Positions 42,953-53,955 of a DNA stretch of 64,000 nucleotides are shown here, one piece after another (the first letter of the stretch is position 1; each line of letters opens with the position of its first letter). This DNA is from Terriglobia bacterium (GTDB lineage: Bacteria; Acidobacteriota; Terriglobia; Bryobacterales; Bryobacteraceae): the NCBI GenBank assembly GCA_020073445.1, contig JAIQFE010000014.1, positions 62,001 to 126,000 on the forward strand, given 5' to 3'. The notes beneath the pieces were generated by a model that saw only the letters and a list, made by a program, of their open reading frames with translations, did not search any database and was not told the DNA's origin. The translations under genes were made by a program, and so were the position numbers.

Positions 42953-43636
42953 CTATTGGCGCGCTTCCGCGTGATGCCGGACGTCGATGCCCTTGACGAG
43001 GAACAACACATCCTCGGCGATGTTGGTGGAGTGGTCCGCGATCCGCTCCAGGCTCTTCGTAATCCCGATCAGATCGAGCGCCTGGGGGATGTTGTGCGGA
43101 TCCTTTTCCATAAAGCTGACCAGTTCGTGGTAGGAGGCCGTACGGAGACTGTCCACCGCGTTGTCGGAAGACAGGACGCTACGAGCCATCTCCGCGTCGT
43201 TCGTCACGAAGGCATCCAGGCTCTTTCGGACCATGGACTCGACCAGGGAGGACATGTGGCGGACGTCCACCATGGGCTTGATCACTGGTTCCGAGAGCAA
43301 GGAGATCGCCCTCTGCGCGATGTGGACGGAAAGATCGCCCATGCGCTCCAGGTCGGTATTGATCTTGAGCGCGGCCACTACGAGGCGCAGGTCCGCGGCC
43401 ACCACCTGCTGGGTCGCCAGCAGGGTGATGGCAAACTCGTCGATTTCCATTTCGAGCTCGTTGATGCGCGCCTCGTCGCGGAAGACCTGCTCGGCCGCGC
43501 TCCGGTCCTTTTGGGTGACCGCAGCGACACTCCGCTGAACGGACGCTTCCACCAGCGCACTCATTTCCAGCAGTTTGCCTTTTAGCTGTTCCAGCTCCTG
43601 TTCGAAGTGGCGCACAAATTTGGCTCCCGTTTGCAT
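42953..43636 (-). CDS. phoU: PhoU-family phosphate regulator (copy 1)
   Basis: This is a 227-residue PhoU with KINTDLERMGDLSVHIAQRAI and TKSLERIADHSTNIAEDVLFLVKG, the two metal-cluster motifs of the family. It lies 25 nt downstream of pstB in the pst operon. PhoU connects the Pst transporter to the PhoR kinase and prevents toxic phosphate uptake. It is about 45% identical by eye to copy 2, with identical key motifs, so the pair looks like an old tandem duplication. Confidence 0.93.
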   Translation of the reverse strand: MQTGAKFVRHFEQELEQLKGKLLEMSALVEASVQRSVAAVTQKDRSAAEQVFRDEARINELEMEIDEFAITLLATQQVVAADLRLVVAALKINTDLERMGDLSVHIAQRAISLLSEPVIKPMVDVRHMSSLVESMVRKSLDAFVTNDAEMARSVLSSDNAVDSLRTASYHELVSFMEKDPHNIPQALDLIGITKSLERIADHSTNIAEDVLFLVKGIDVRHHAEARQ

Positions 43637-43661
43637 TGTCGTATGACCTCAGCGCGCAGCA

Positions 43662-44516
43662 TCAGCCGAATCGGCCGGTAATGTAGTCTTCGGTTTCTTT
43701 CTTGGCCGGGTTCTTGAAGATCACCGTGGTATTGTCGAATTCGATCAGCTTTCCCATCAGGAAAAACCCGGTGTAGTCGGCCACGCGCGCCGCCTGTTGC
43801 ATGTTGTGCGTGACGATCACGATGGTGCAACTATCCTTGAGCTGGAAAATCAGGTCCTCGATTTTCGCGGTCGCGATCGGGTCCAGAGCGGAGCACGGTT
43901 CGTCGAGCAGGAGGACTTCCGGGTTCACCGCCAGGGCGCGCGCGATGCACAGCCGCTGTTGCTGGCCGCCGGACAGGCCGTAAGCCGATTCGTTCAGCTT
44001 GTCCTTGACTTCGTCCCACAGGGCCGCGCGCCGGAGACTCTGCTCAACGTGGTCCTTTATTCCGGACCGGGTGACCGAACCGTTAATCCGCGGTCCGTAA
44101 GCGATATTGTCGAAGATCGACTTGGGGAACGGATTAGGCCTCTGGAAGACCATGCCGACGCGCCTGCGCAGCTCGGACACTTCCAGCTTGAAAATGTCCT
44201 CGCCATCGAGCAAGATCTCGCCCTCCACTCGGGCGGTCCGAATGGTCTCGTACATACGGTTCAGCGTCCGCAGGAAGGTCGACTTGCCGCAGCCGGAGGG
44301 CCCGATGAACGCCGTTACCTTCTTGTCGAACACCTGCATCGAGATTCCGTGCAGTGCTTTGAACGACCCGTAGTGAAAAACCAGATTGGTGGCGCTGAAC
44401 TTGGATTGTTCGCCCGGCGCCGGCTTCTTTTCCTCGGCCATCCGCATAGGAAAGCTTTGCTCTCTCATTTTAATTTCGGGGGTGGGTTGCGGGCTTGGTG
44501 CTTGCATAGGACTCAT
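43662..44516 (-). CDS. pstB: Phosphate ABC transporter ATP-binding protein
   Basis: The start at 44516 makes an ATGA overlap with the pstA stop and gives 284 residues. A non-conserved leader of about 40 residues ([14 protein letters not shown]) precedes the core, so a later Met is possible. Walker [12 protein letters not shown], the Q-loop [13 protein letters not shown], the signature [18 protein letters not shown], Walker [15 protein letters not shown] and the switch His in VTHNMQQA are all present. PstB powers Pi import through PstC-PstA. Confidence 0.95.
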   Translation of the reverse strand: MSPMQAPSPQPTPEIKMREQSFPMRMAEEKKPAPGEQSKFSATNLVFHYGSFKALHGISMQVFDKKVTAFIGPSGCGKSTFLRTLNRMYETIRTARVEGEILLDGEDIFKLEVSELRRRVGMVFQRPNPFPKSIFDNIAYGPRINGSVTRSGIKDHVEQSLRRAALWDEVKDKLNESAYGLSGGQQQRLCIARALAVNPEVLLLDEPCSALDPIATAKIEDLIFQLKDSCTIVIVTHNMQQAARVADYTGFFLMGKLIEFDNTTVIFKNPAKKETEDYITGRFG

Positions 44517-45355
44517 CTCAGTGCGGATCCTCTCTTGGACAGAAGCATTCGGGCGCAGATATTGATCGTGAGGACCAGCATCAAGAGCACAAAGCCCGCG
44601 GACCACGCCTGCCGTTTCCAGTCCGCATAGGGCGAAATGGCGTAGGTGTAAATCATCACCGGAAGCGCGGCGGTGGGCTGTTCCCAGCCGGGACTCCAGA
44701 AGCGGTTGCTGAAACTGGTGAAGAGCAGGGGCGCCGTTTCTCCGGCCACGCGAGCCAGGTTCAGCATGATACCCGTAATGAGTCCGGCTTTCGCGGCCGG
44801 AATCACCACCGTGACGATGGTCTTGGCCTTGGAGGCTCCCAGGGCCATGGCGCCCTCACGCAGAGACACCGGCACGGCGCGCAAAAAGTCCTCCGAACTG
44901 CGGATGGCGATCGGGATCATCATGACGCCCAGTGCGAGCCCGCCGGAAAGTGTCGAAAAATGCCCTTGCGGAAGCACGATCAGCGTGTAGGCGAATATCC
45001 CGATCACGATGGAGGGCACGCCGTTGAGGAGGTCCGTGGTGTACCGGACCACGAAGGAGAACGACGAACCGCCGAATTCGGCCAGATACACCCCGCCCAG
45101 GAAGCCGATCGGTATGCCGATACAGCTGGCCAACAGCAGCAGCTTTGCGCTGCCGAGAAGCGCATTGGCCATGCCGCCTCCCGATTCGCCGACCGGCGTT
45201 GGCAGTTTGGTAAAGAAATCCGTAGTCAAGCTGGTGCCGCCGTGGAAAAACAGATACCCGAGGATGAACAGCAGTGTCCCCACCGCCAAGAAGGTGCACA
45301 CACCCGTGAGGCTGAGCATGACGGCGTTCACCACTTTGCGGCGCAAGCTCAACAT
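44513..45355 (-). CDS. pstA: Phosphate ABC transporter permease
   Basis: This is a 280-residue permease with six membrane helices. The EAA-like cytoplasmic loop [32 protein letters not shown] contacts PstB. The blocks [20 protein letters not shown] and [11 protein letters not shown] are PstA hallmarks. It overlaps pstB (ATGA) and follows pstC by 3 nt. Confidence 0.95.
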   Translation of the reverse strand: MLSLRRKVVNAVMLSLTGVCTFLAVGTLLFILGYLFFHGGTSLTTDFFTKLPTPVGESGGGMANALLGSAKLLLLASCIGIPIGFLGGVYLAEFGGSSFSFVVRYTTDLLNGVPSIVIGIFAYTLIVLPQGHFSTLSGGLALGVMMIPIAIRSSEDFLRAVPVSLREGAMALGASKAKTIVTVVIPAAKAGLITGIMLNLARVAGETAPLLFTSFSNRFWSPGWEQPTAALPVMIYTYAISPYADWKRQAWSAGFVLLMLVLTINICARMLLSKRGSALR

Positions 45356-45358
45356 GAT

Positions 45359-46333
45359 CTAGCTCGCTCCCTTCTTCGTCGTGCTGAGAACCAACACACG
45401 CGCCAGCCCGTTAATGATGATCGTCAAACCGAACAAGACCAGACCAAGCTCGATGAGAGCACCCAAGTACAACTCGCCAGTCGCTTCGGTAAATTCGTTG
45501 GCGATCACGGCCGCAATCGAATAGCCGGGCGCAAACAAGGATTCGTGGATTTTCGGCTCATTGCCGATCACCATGGTCACGGCCATGGTTTCCCCTAGCG
45601 AACGCGCAAGTGCCAGGAAAATCGAGCCCATGATGCCCTTCCGCGCGAAAGGGATCACAACATCCCAGGTGGTCTCCCACTTCGTTGCTCCCAGCGCCAG
45701 GGCTCCTTCGCGCTGTTCGGTGGGGACCGCGAGAATCACCTCGCGCGAAATCGAGATGATGAACGGAACAATCATGACCGACAGCACCACGCCAGCCGAA
45801 AGCACACTGACGCCGTAGAACGGTCCCGAGAACGCAGGCGTCCAGCCGAGCACCGCCCGAATCGCCGGCTCTAAGGCGATCAGAGCAGGCACCAGGACGA
45901 AGATCCCGAGCAATCCGAAAATCACGCTGGGTACGGCGGCCAGCAATTCGATCAGGAAGGTGAGCCCATTTGAAATTTTGGTGGGAGCAAGCTCGGCCAG
46001 GAAGATGGCCGCCCCCACACCTAGGGGAATTCCCATCAGGAGAGCCAGTGCCGATGTCACTACTGTGCCGTAGATAAACGGAAGTGCGCCGAATTGGCCA
46101 GCGACCGGGTCCCAGGTCGAGGTGACCAGAAACGACCACCCAAACTTGTCGCGGGGCACGGCAGAGTTTTCGAATAACTCGAATACCAGCAGCGCCGTGA
46201 TGGCCAGAATCGTCAACGCGCATGTCAGAGTAATGACATACGCAATATCATCCCCGCTTCGCAGGCGCTGCCAGAAGGCAGACGCCCGCCCCGAAGGGCG
46301 GGCGCTGATGTTCGTGGTAGAAGACGCTGCCAT
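45359..46333 (-). CDS. pstC: Phosphate ABC transporter permease
   Basis: This is a 324-residue permease with a hydrophilic N-terminal leader (MAASSTTNISARPSGRAS) and six to seven membrane helices. The PstC signatures are QFGALPFIYGTVVTSALALLMGIPLGVGAAIFLAE, IELLAAVPSVIFGLLGIF and the EAA loop REGALALGATKWETTWDVVIPFARKGI. It is encoded 10 nt downstream of pstS. Confidence 0.95.
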   Translation of the reverse strand: MAASSTTNISARPSGRASAFWQRLRSGDDIAYVITLTCALTILAITALLVFELFENSAVPRDKFGWSFLVTSTWDPVAGQFGALPFIYGTVVTSALALLMGIPLGVGAAIFLAELAPTKISNGLTFLIELLAAVPSVIFGLLGIFVLVPALIALEPAIRAVLGWTPAFSGPFYGVSVLSAGVVLSVMIVPFIISISREVILAVPTEQREGALALGATKWETTWDVVIPFARKGIMGSIFLALARSLGETMAVTMVIGNEPKIHESLFAPGYSIAAVIANEFTEATGELYLGALIELGLVLFGLTIIINGLARVLVLSTTKKGAS

Positions 46334-46343
46334 TAACTTGGGA

Positions 46344-47375
46344 CTACTGAATCTTGGCGATTGCTTTGACTTCTTTGGCGATAACTGGCTTTGGCAACTG
46401 AGCGTATGATAGGGCCTCGGTCATCTTCTGGCCGTCCGCCAGCATCCACGTGAGGAAATCCTTGATAGCCTTCTTTTTCGCGGGGTCCGCGATCTTGGAG
46501 GGAATCAGAAGCCACGTAAAGCTGGAAATCGGATAGACGCCCTTGCCCGGCGCATTCGTGATCGAGACGCGGAAATCCTCCGGCATGTCCTTCATCGCAG
46601 CGGCCGCCGCCGTCACACTGGCCAAACTGGCCTGGATGAATTCACCCGACGCGTTCTTCACGTTTCCGTACGTCATTTTGTTCTGCACGGCATAAATCAA
46701 CTCGACGTATCCCACGGAGTTCGCGGTCTGTTGGATCGACCCGGAAACGCCCTCGTTCCCCTTTCCGCCCAGCCCGACCGGCCAGTTGACGGAAGTAGCC
46801 TTGCCGACTTTCGTTTCCCACTCTTTGCTGATCTTGGAGAGATAATCCACCCACACATAGGTCGTGCCACTGCCATCGGAACGATGGACCACAACAATGT
46901 TGTTGCTCGGAAGCTTGATCCCAGGGTTGGCTTTGGTCAATTCCGGGTCGTCCCACTTGGTGATCTTACCCAGGAAAATCCCCGCAAGTGCTTCCGGAGT
47001 GAAGTTGAGGCTTCCCGTGACCCCCGGAATGTTATAGGTGGGTACCACCGCGCCCATCACAGTGGGGAAGTGCAGGATCGCCGATCCACGCTTGTCCTGG
47101 AAGTCCTTCAGCTGCATGTCGTTCATCGGACCGTCGCTGGCGCCGAAGTCGACCGTGCCCGCAGTCACTTGTTGGATGCCGCCGCCGGATCCAATGGATT
47201 GATAGTTGATCTGTACGGTGGGGAACTTCTTGTGGTATTCATCGAACCACTTGGAGTACATCGGGTAGGGGAACGTCGCCCCAGCCGCGTTGATCAGGAC
47301 CTGCTGCGCGGATGCCGTTCCCACAGTGAGAGCGGCTGCCAGGGCAGCGTTGACGATGAAAATTCTTCGAGTCAT
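46344..47375 (-). CDS. pstS: Phosphate-binding periplasmic protein
   Basis: This 343-residue protein has a signal peptide (MTRRIFIVNAALAAALTVGTASAQQ). Pi-binding loops are in AAGATFPYPMY, the GSGGGIQQVTAG block and FGASDGPMND, and the HRSDGSGTTYVWVDYLSK region is conserved in PstS. A strong AGGAGG lies on the complement at 47385-47390, 9 nt before the ATG. It is the first gene of pstSCAB-phoU-phoU, the typical target of the PhoR-PhoB pair at 31-33 kb. Confidence 0.96.
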   Translation of the reverse strand: MTRRIFIVNAALAAALTVGTASAQQVLINAAGATFPYPMYSKWFDEYHKKFPTVQINYQSIGSGGGIQQVTAGTVDFGASDGPMNDMQLKDFQDKRGSAILHFPTVMGAVVPTYNIPGVTGSLNFTPEALAGIFLGKITKWDDPELTKANPGIKLPSNNIVVVHRSDGSGTTYVWVDYLSKISKEWETKVGKATSVNWPVGLGGKGNEGVSGSIQQTANSVGYVELIYAVQNKMTYGNVKNASGEFIQASLASVTAAAAAMKDMPEDFRVSITNAPGKGVYPISSFTWLLIPSKIADPAKKKAIKDFLTWMLADGQKMTEALSYAQLPKPVIAKEVKAIAKIQ

Positions 47376-47680
47376 TTTTTCCAGCCTCCTATCATCTCAG
47401 TCTTGTGTTACAAACAAATTACGACTTCGGTGGACTCCGGCCCACCCGAAACCCTCTAAAACGTGAGTCCTGACACGCGGATATGAACTGCGCGTGAAGC
47501 CGGAACAACGTGTCATAGTCTGCCGTTAAGTCACTCCCGCCAGGGAGTTTACGTGTCTGTGGATACGCTGCATGCCTCTTGCCATACGCAGAGTATCGAG
47601 CCCACAGGTATCACCAGGGTACGTGGGGCCCGTGGCGCTGTAATGAATTACACGTTACAGTTCGATGACTGGGGAGGGGG
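47376..47680 (-). other. 305-nt intergenic region upstream of pstS
   Basis: No coding sequence with support was found. The pstS ribosome-binding site AGGAGG is on the complement at 47385-47390. Near 47638-47660 is an inverted repeat, CTGTAA and TTACAG separated by 11 nt. Read on the minus strand it contains CTGTAAC-GTGT-AATTCAT, a partial match (9 of 14 defined positions by eye) to the PhoB box of two CTGTCAT repeats 4 nt apart. It is 263 nt from the start codon and is only a candidate. A second short palindrome, TTGTGTTACAA, lies just before the ribosome-binding site. Confidence 0.35.
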
Positions 47681-48676
47681 TCAGCGGACCCCGAAGCTGA
47701 AATAGGCCCGGGCGATGCGGTGATCGGGTTCCACAAACGCCACGGCTTCGAATCCCGGACGTTGTATCGATCCAAAGCGCAGATCCAGCAATTCCACCCG
47801 CACCGTGTCGTCCACCGGGAGCAGGGTCCAGAACGGAAGCTGGTTGAAACCTTCGAAAACCTGGAACGTACGGGTGGTCTTGGCGGCATCGATGGCGGGT
47901 GACGAGATCGCGGGGTACTCGGTGTGGCCGCCAGCGGCATCGAAATCGCGGCTCATGTCGATGGGCGCTTCGTAGATGAAGCCGTCGCCTTCCACCACGG
48001 CTCGCCAGCGCATGACGCTAAACCGCACTGGGAATACGCTGACTCGCTCGGCCGGAGCTCCCCGGTAATTGTAGGCGTCGACAATCGATATGGCCCGGTC
48101 ATGCTCCAACCAGCGCCCTGTATCGTACAAAAGCACCGCGGCCAAGGCGAACCAAGCCCACCCCAGCCCCGGCGCCTTGCGCTTGCGCCCGCTCATTTCG
48201 GAAGTGACCAGCCCGGCGAGCGCAGGTGCGGCCACCGCCAACAGCAGGATGCCCAGAATCACCGGGTCGACAATATCGGTGGCATCCAGGCGGTACCACT
48301 TCGCATTGAAGGGCAGCATCAGGCGTACACCGTAGACGTTGGTCCAATCCAGAAGCAGATGGCTAAAGACGGCGAGCAGGCATCCTATATATGTGACCGC
48401 CGTGACCATGGTCACTCGAGTGCGCGTGAAAGCCTTTACCAGCAGCAACGGAACCAGGGCCACCAGCGGCGCGAACGCCAGCGCGTGGGTATAGCCGCGG
48501 TGGACCTGCAAATAGGTGAGGCTGTCGTTGAAGAAGTTATAAGTGTCCATGTCGGGCGCGTTGGCCGCGAGCATGATCGCTACGGACGCGCCCTTTTCGC
48601 CACGAGCTTGGTTGGAACTAAAGCCGCCAGCACGCGACAACATCAGGCCGACCAGCGTATGGGTGATGTTATCCAT
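47681..48676 (-). CDS. YdjM/LexA-regulated-type membrane-bound metal-dependent hydrolase
   Basis: This 331-residue protein belongs to the PF04307 inner-membrane family. The motif HTLVGLMLSR with His6, the HRGYTHALAFAP block and FSHLLLDWTNVYG carry the His/Asp ligands. About four to five membrane helices cover residues 1-190, followed by a soluble tail of about 140 residues that is longer than in YdjM. The start at 48676 (MDNITHTL) is chosen because a longer form would overlap the lipid-kinase gene; with it the two are 2 nt apart. The substrate is unknown. Confidence 0.82.
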   Translation of the reverse strand: MDNITHTLVGLMLSRAGGFSSNQARGEKGASVAIMLAANAPDMDTYNFFNDSLTYLQVHRGYTHALAFAPLVALVPLLLVKAFTRTRVTMVTAVTYIGCLLAVFSHLLLDWTNVYGVRLMLPFNAKWYRLDATDIVDPVILGILLLAVAAPALAGLVTSEMSGRKRKAPGLGWAWFALAAVLLYDTGRWLEHDRAISIVDAYNYRGAPAERVSVFPVRFSVMRWRAVVEGDGFIYEAPIDMSRDFDAAGGHTEYPAISSPAIDAAKTTRTFQVFEGFNQLPFWTLLPVDDTVRVELLDLRFGSIQRPGFEAVAFVEPDHRIARAYFSFGVR

Positions 48677-48678
48677 CT

Positions 48679-49584
48679 TTAAGGGCGTCTGACCGGCAGG
48701 AGAAGCTGCAGCGCGCCAGGAACGATTTCGATGGACACGGACTGACGGCCCAGGTATTCGCCGTCGATCTGCACCGGCGCCTCGGTCAGGATTTTCACCT
48801 GGTGCGCCCGCATAACGCGAACGCCGCGCACACGTTGCACACGTTTTGCCGCCACGTTCAGCATGTACCAAGCGTATCGCAGCGGGTTCGATCCTTCGAA
48901 TAGAACCACCTCGAAATGGTCGTCATGTAAGGAAGCTCCGCTAGCGATTTCGAGATCGCCCCCGTAGTTCCGGACACGGCTGACCAGCGCGAAACCGCAC
49001 TGGTGAATCTTGTCGTCCCCATTGGTAAGAACGCGCACCTCCAACTGGTCCACGCGCTGGAAGAATCGCGCGAATCCCGCGGCCCAGTAAGCCAGTTTCC
49101 CGACGGCGTTCTTGAGCCCGGCGCTGACCTCGTACACGATGTTGGCATCCAGGCCCGCACCCGCCATCAGCAGAAAATAACGCGACCCGAAACTGCCGGT
49201 GATCCGGCCGAGAGCCACGGGGCGAGGTTCGAACTCGGTCAACCTCTTGGCAGCAGATTCCAGCCGCGATCCCAGCCCGAGCTCCATCGCCAGAACGTTG
49301 GCTGTTCCGCCCGGCAAAACGCCCAATGGGACGTCCGAATCGATTAAACCTTGGACTACCTCGTTGACGGTGCCATCGCCGCCCAGAACCAGGACCAGAT
49401 CGGCGCCTTGTCGAACAGCTTCCCGCGCGAGCGAGTCGGCGTGTCCGGGCGCGGAGGTCGGCAGGGGGCGCGGCGCGATATCGCCGTGGGCAAGCGCAGC
49501 AATGGTACGTTGTAGAATGCGCTCGGGATTGCGCCGCAATGCGCCAGCGGCGGGGTTATAAATTAGGACCGGCTGGCGAAACAA
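48679..49584 (-). CDS. Diacylglycerol kinase-like lipid kinase
   Basis: The 301-residue protein has the DAGK catalytic domain (LIYNPAAG at the start, the nucleotide-binding LVLGGDGTVNEVVQGLIDS, GVLPGGTANVLAMELGL) and the YegS/DgkB C-terminal half (LLMAGAGLDANIVYEV, VQIDGEYLG). It probably phosphorylates diacylglycerol or another lipid alcohol, returning it to phosphatidic acid. It is 2 nt upstream of the YdjM-like gene, and divergent from ligA with a 26-nt gap. Confidence 0.9.
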   Translation of the reverse strand: MFRQPVLIYNPAAGALRRNPERILQRTIAALAHGDIAPRPLPTSAPGHADSLAREAVRQGADLVLVLGGDGTVNEVVQGLIDSDVPLGVLPGGTANVLAMELGLGSRLESAAKRLTEFEPRPVALGRITGSFGSRYFLLMAGAGLDANIVYEVSAGLKNAVGKLAYWAAGFARFFQRVDQLEVRVLTNGDDKIHQCGFALVSRVRNYGGDLEIASGASLHDDHFEVVLFEGSNPLRYAWYMLNVAAKRVQRVRGVRVMRAHQVKILTEAPVQIDGEYLGRQSVSIEIVPGALQLLLPVRRP

Positions 49585-49607
49585 TGCAATCCGATCATTA
49601 TACGTGA

Positions 49608-51605
<1,998 letters not shown>

Positions 51606-51625
51606 AGGACCATCTAGAGGAATGG

Positions 51626-52219
51626 ATGAAGGCGTTTAGAAGTCTGCTGATCTCGTGGGGGCCGCTGGGCGTGTTCGTCCTGGCCTTCGTCGAATCGATC
51701 GGCATTCCCAATCCGGGCGGCACCGACGCGCTGCTGCTTCTGGTGGCGATCGCGCGGCCGGATGCGGCTGCCTTATGCGCCGTGCTCGCGACCGCCGGAT
51801 CGTTGCTCGGCAGTGCCGTGTTCTACGAAATCGTGCGGCTGGGCGGAGACAAGTTCCTGTTACGCTATACGCTCTCGGGACGCGGGCAGCGCTTCCGTGC
51901 GTGGGTTCACCGCTACGGCATGGTGACGGTGTTCATCTCCGCGTTCCTGCCCATTCCGTTCCTGCCGCTGAAAGTCTTCTGCGCCTGCGCCTGCGCCATG
52001 GGAGTGAGCCGCACGCGATTTATGCTGGTTCTGGCTGCGGGACGGATTCCGCGCTATGCCGCGCTGGCCTACTTGGGCGCCAAGCTCGGAGAGCATACGA
52101 CTGCCTGGATCCAGGGCCACTACTGGCACATGGGTGCCCTGGCGGTCGGGTTATTCGCAGCCCTTTATGGGCTGCTGAAGTGGAACGACCGTGCTCAATC
52201 TCCCGCGGCACTACAATAG
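51626..52219 (+). CDS. DedA/VTT-domain membrane protein (YqaA-like)
   Basis: This 197-residue protein has about four to five membrane helices. The VTT/SNARE-associated core is recognised by the re-entrant GIPNPGGTDALLLLVAI and the conserved VFISAFLPIPFLPLKVFCACACAMGVSRTRFMLV block with its arginine and FLP motif. The family acts in membrane lipid and undecaprenyl-phosphate flipping and envelope homeostasis. The length fits the shorter YqaA group. It is 24 nt upstream of moaA. Confidence 0.86.
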   Translation: MKAFRSLLISWGPLGVFVLAFVESIGIPNPGGTDALLLLVAIARPDAAALCAVLATAGSLLGSAVFYEIVRLGGDKFLLRYTLSGRGQRFRAWVHRYGMVTVFISAFLPIPFLPLKVFCACACAMGVSRTRFMLVLAAGRIPRYAALAYLGAKLGEHTTAWIQGHYWHMGALAVGLFAALYGLLKWNDRAQSPAALQ

Positions 52220-52243
52220 TAGATAGGACGCATTCAGGGCACC

Positions 52244-53236
52244 GTGACTCCTCTCGTCGACACCTTCGGACGCCTGCACGACAATTTGCGGATCAGTGTG
52301 ACTGATCGCTGTAACATCCGTTGTTTCTATTGCATGCCCGAGGAGGGGGTGAAGTTCGAGCCTCGCGAGAACATCCTGACATTCGAGGAAATCGAGCGTT
52401 TTGTTAAGGTTGCAGTTACCCTGGGCATCCGCAAGCTGCGCGTCACCGGCGGCGAGCCGTTGGTCCGCAAGGGCCTGCCCGAGCTGATCCGCAAGCTGGT
52501 GGCGATCCCCGGCATCCAGGACCTGGCGCTGACCACCAACGGCGTATTGTTAGTTCAGCACGCCCAGGAGCTTTACGACGCCGGACTTCGGCGGATCAAC
52601 GTGCATCTGGACACGCTCGACCGGGAGCGGTTCAAGCACATCACACGTAGGGACGACCTGGAAAAAGTCCTCGAGGGAATCGAGTTGTGCCGAAAGCTCG
52701 GCTACGGTCCCATCAAGATCAACGCCGTCGCCGTGAAGAATCTGGTGGAGCCGGACATTGTCGAACTGGCCCGCTTCGGCCGCGAGCGGGATATCGAAAT
52801 CCGCTACATCGAGTTCATGCCGCTGGATGCGCAAGGAATCTGGGAGCGCGACCGCGTGCTGACCATGGACACGATGATCGGAATGCTCCAGCGGGAGATC
52901 GGACCGCTCGAAGAAATTCCGGACGCCGATCCGCGGGCTCCGGCGACCGAGTATCGATTCAAGGATGGCGTCGGGCGCGTGGGATTCATCGCGTCGGTAA
53001 GCAAGCCGTTCTGCCTGAACTGCAATCGCCTGCGCCTGACCTCCGATGGCAAGCTGCGCTATTGCTTGTTTGCGATCGACGAGACGGACGTAAAGGCGCT
53101 GCTGCGCTCGAATGCGCCGGATTCGGCGATCATCGAAGCGGTGCGGAGCTGCGTGGCCGACAAATGGATCGGGCACGAGATTAACACGCAGAAGTTCGTC
53201 CCGCCGCCTCGGCCGATGTATTCCATCGGTGGGTAA
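52244..53236 (+). CDS. moaA: GTP 3',8-cyclase (MoaA)
   Basis: MoaA starts molybdenum-cofactor synthesis by converting GTP to 3',8-cyclo-dihydro-GTP, using two [4Fe-4S] clusters. The 330-residue protein has the radical-SAM site Cys23-x3-Cys27-x2-Cys30 in TDRCNIRCFYC and GGEPLVRKG. The C-terminal cluster is Cys257-x2-Cys260-x13-Cys274 (FCLNCNR to RYC). The protein ends in Gly-Gly, which MoaA needs for activity. The start is GTG at 52244. No other moa gene is in the window. Confidence 0.97.
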   Translation: MTPLVDTFGRLHDNLRISVTDRCNIRCFYCMPEEGVKFEPRENILTFEEIERFVKVAVTLGIRKLRVTGGEPLVRKGLPELIRKLVAIPGIQDLALTTNGVLLVQHAQELYDAGLRRINVHLDTLDRERFKHITRRDDLEKVLEGIELCRKLGYGPIKINAVAVKNLVEPDIVELARFGRERDIEIRYIEFMPLDAQGIWERDRVLTMDTMIGMLQREIGPLEEIPDADPRAPATEYRFKDGVGRVGFIASVSKPFCLNCNRLRLTSDGKLRYCLFAIDETDVKALLRSNAPDSAIIEAVRSCVADKWIGHEINTQKFVPPPRPMYSIGG

Positions 53237-53240
53237 CTGC

Positions 53241-53954
53241 TCAGTTCTCCGTGGGAACGCGCTCGGCGTGGTCGACTACTAGAACTTCCACTGTGACCTT
53301 CTGTGCCTGCAACTTAAGCCCGAGCTGTTCTTGCAGCGCGGTAAAGAGCGAGGTTGCGCGGTCGTCCGCTTGAGCCGGATCCGGAGACCACTCCAGGCTT
53401 ATGTCGAGAACTCCCGGAAGGCCCGTTTGATCTTGGACGGGTTGATCCAGTTGCCGCGATAGCAAGCCGGCGAGATCCGCCATAGACACGTTGGTGCCTT
53501 TGATCGTGCCTCGACCAGTGTTCGTATTGGTTCCGGCGCCGGCGGGCTTGTCATGAAGTACGGGCGGCTTCTTTCCAGCTATCAGGGCGTAGCCAGAAAG
53601 GGACTTCTGCTCGAAATGAACCGCCAATCCGAAGCGCTCGGCTAGAAGAGACTGAAGCATCGTCCGCGTCTGGCCCTTGGGAGTCCCATCCGGCTGCTTG
53701 GCAGCAATATCGAACTTGTCGTCTCCCAGCCACACGGGTCCCGAAAGCGAATAATCCGCGACGCCATAGGCGCGCTGGATTAATTGCTTCAGCGAGACGT
53801 TTTCGGCAGTGATTCCGTGGTCGGTTGTGCTGGTGTGGGAACTGTTACTTCCAGATTTGTTCGGTTTGACGGACGTCACCTCGAACGACTGGCCGAGGGC
53901 TGTTCCCAACCACAACGCGACTCCGATCGAAGGCAGCAGAAAACGGGAAATCAT
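53241..53954 (-). CDS. TIGR03435 secreted protein (copy 2)
   Basis: The ATG at 53954 gives 237 residues. A signal peptide (ISRFLLPSIGVALWLGTALGQ) precedes SFEVTSVKPN, the opening typical of this acidobacterial family. The C-terminal EVLVVDHAERVPTEN is its other hallmark. In between are the ALLAERFGLAVHFEQKSLSGYALIAGK and LQEQLGLKLQAQKVTVE blocks. Its start sits 1 nt before the preceding stop, so it follows copy 1 in the same operon. The family has no known function, but its genes repeatedly neighbour BlaR1-type genes in acidobacteria. Confidence 0.92.
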   Translation of the reverse strand: MISRFLLPSIGVALWLGTALGQSFEVTSVKPNKSGSNSSHTSTTDHGITAENVSLKQLIQRAYGVADYSLSGPVWLGDDKFDIAAKQPDGTPKGQTRTMLQSLLAERFGLAVHFEQKSLSGYALIAGKKPPVLHDKPAGAGTNTNTGRGTIKGTNVSMADLAGLLSRQLDQPVQDQTGLPGVLDISLEWSPDPAQADDRATSLFTALQEQLGLKLQAQKVTVEVLVVDHAERVPTEN

Positions 53955-53955
53955 C

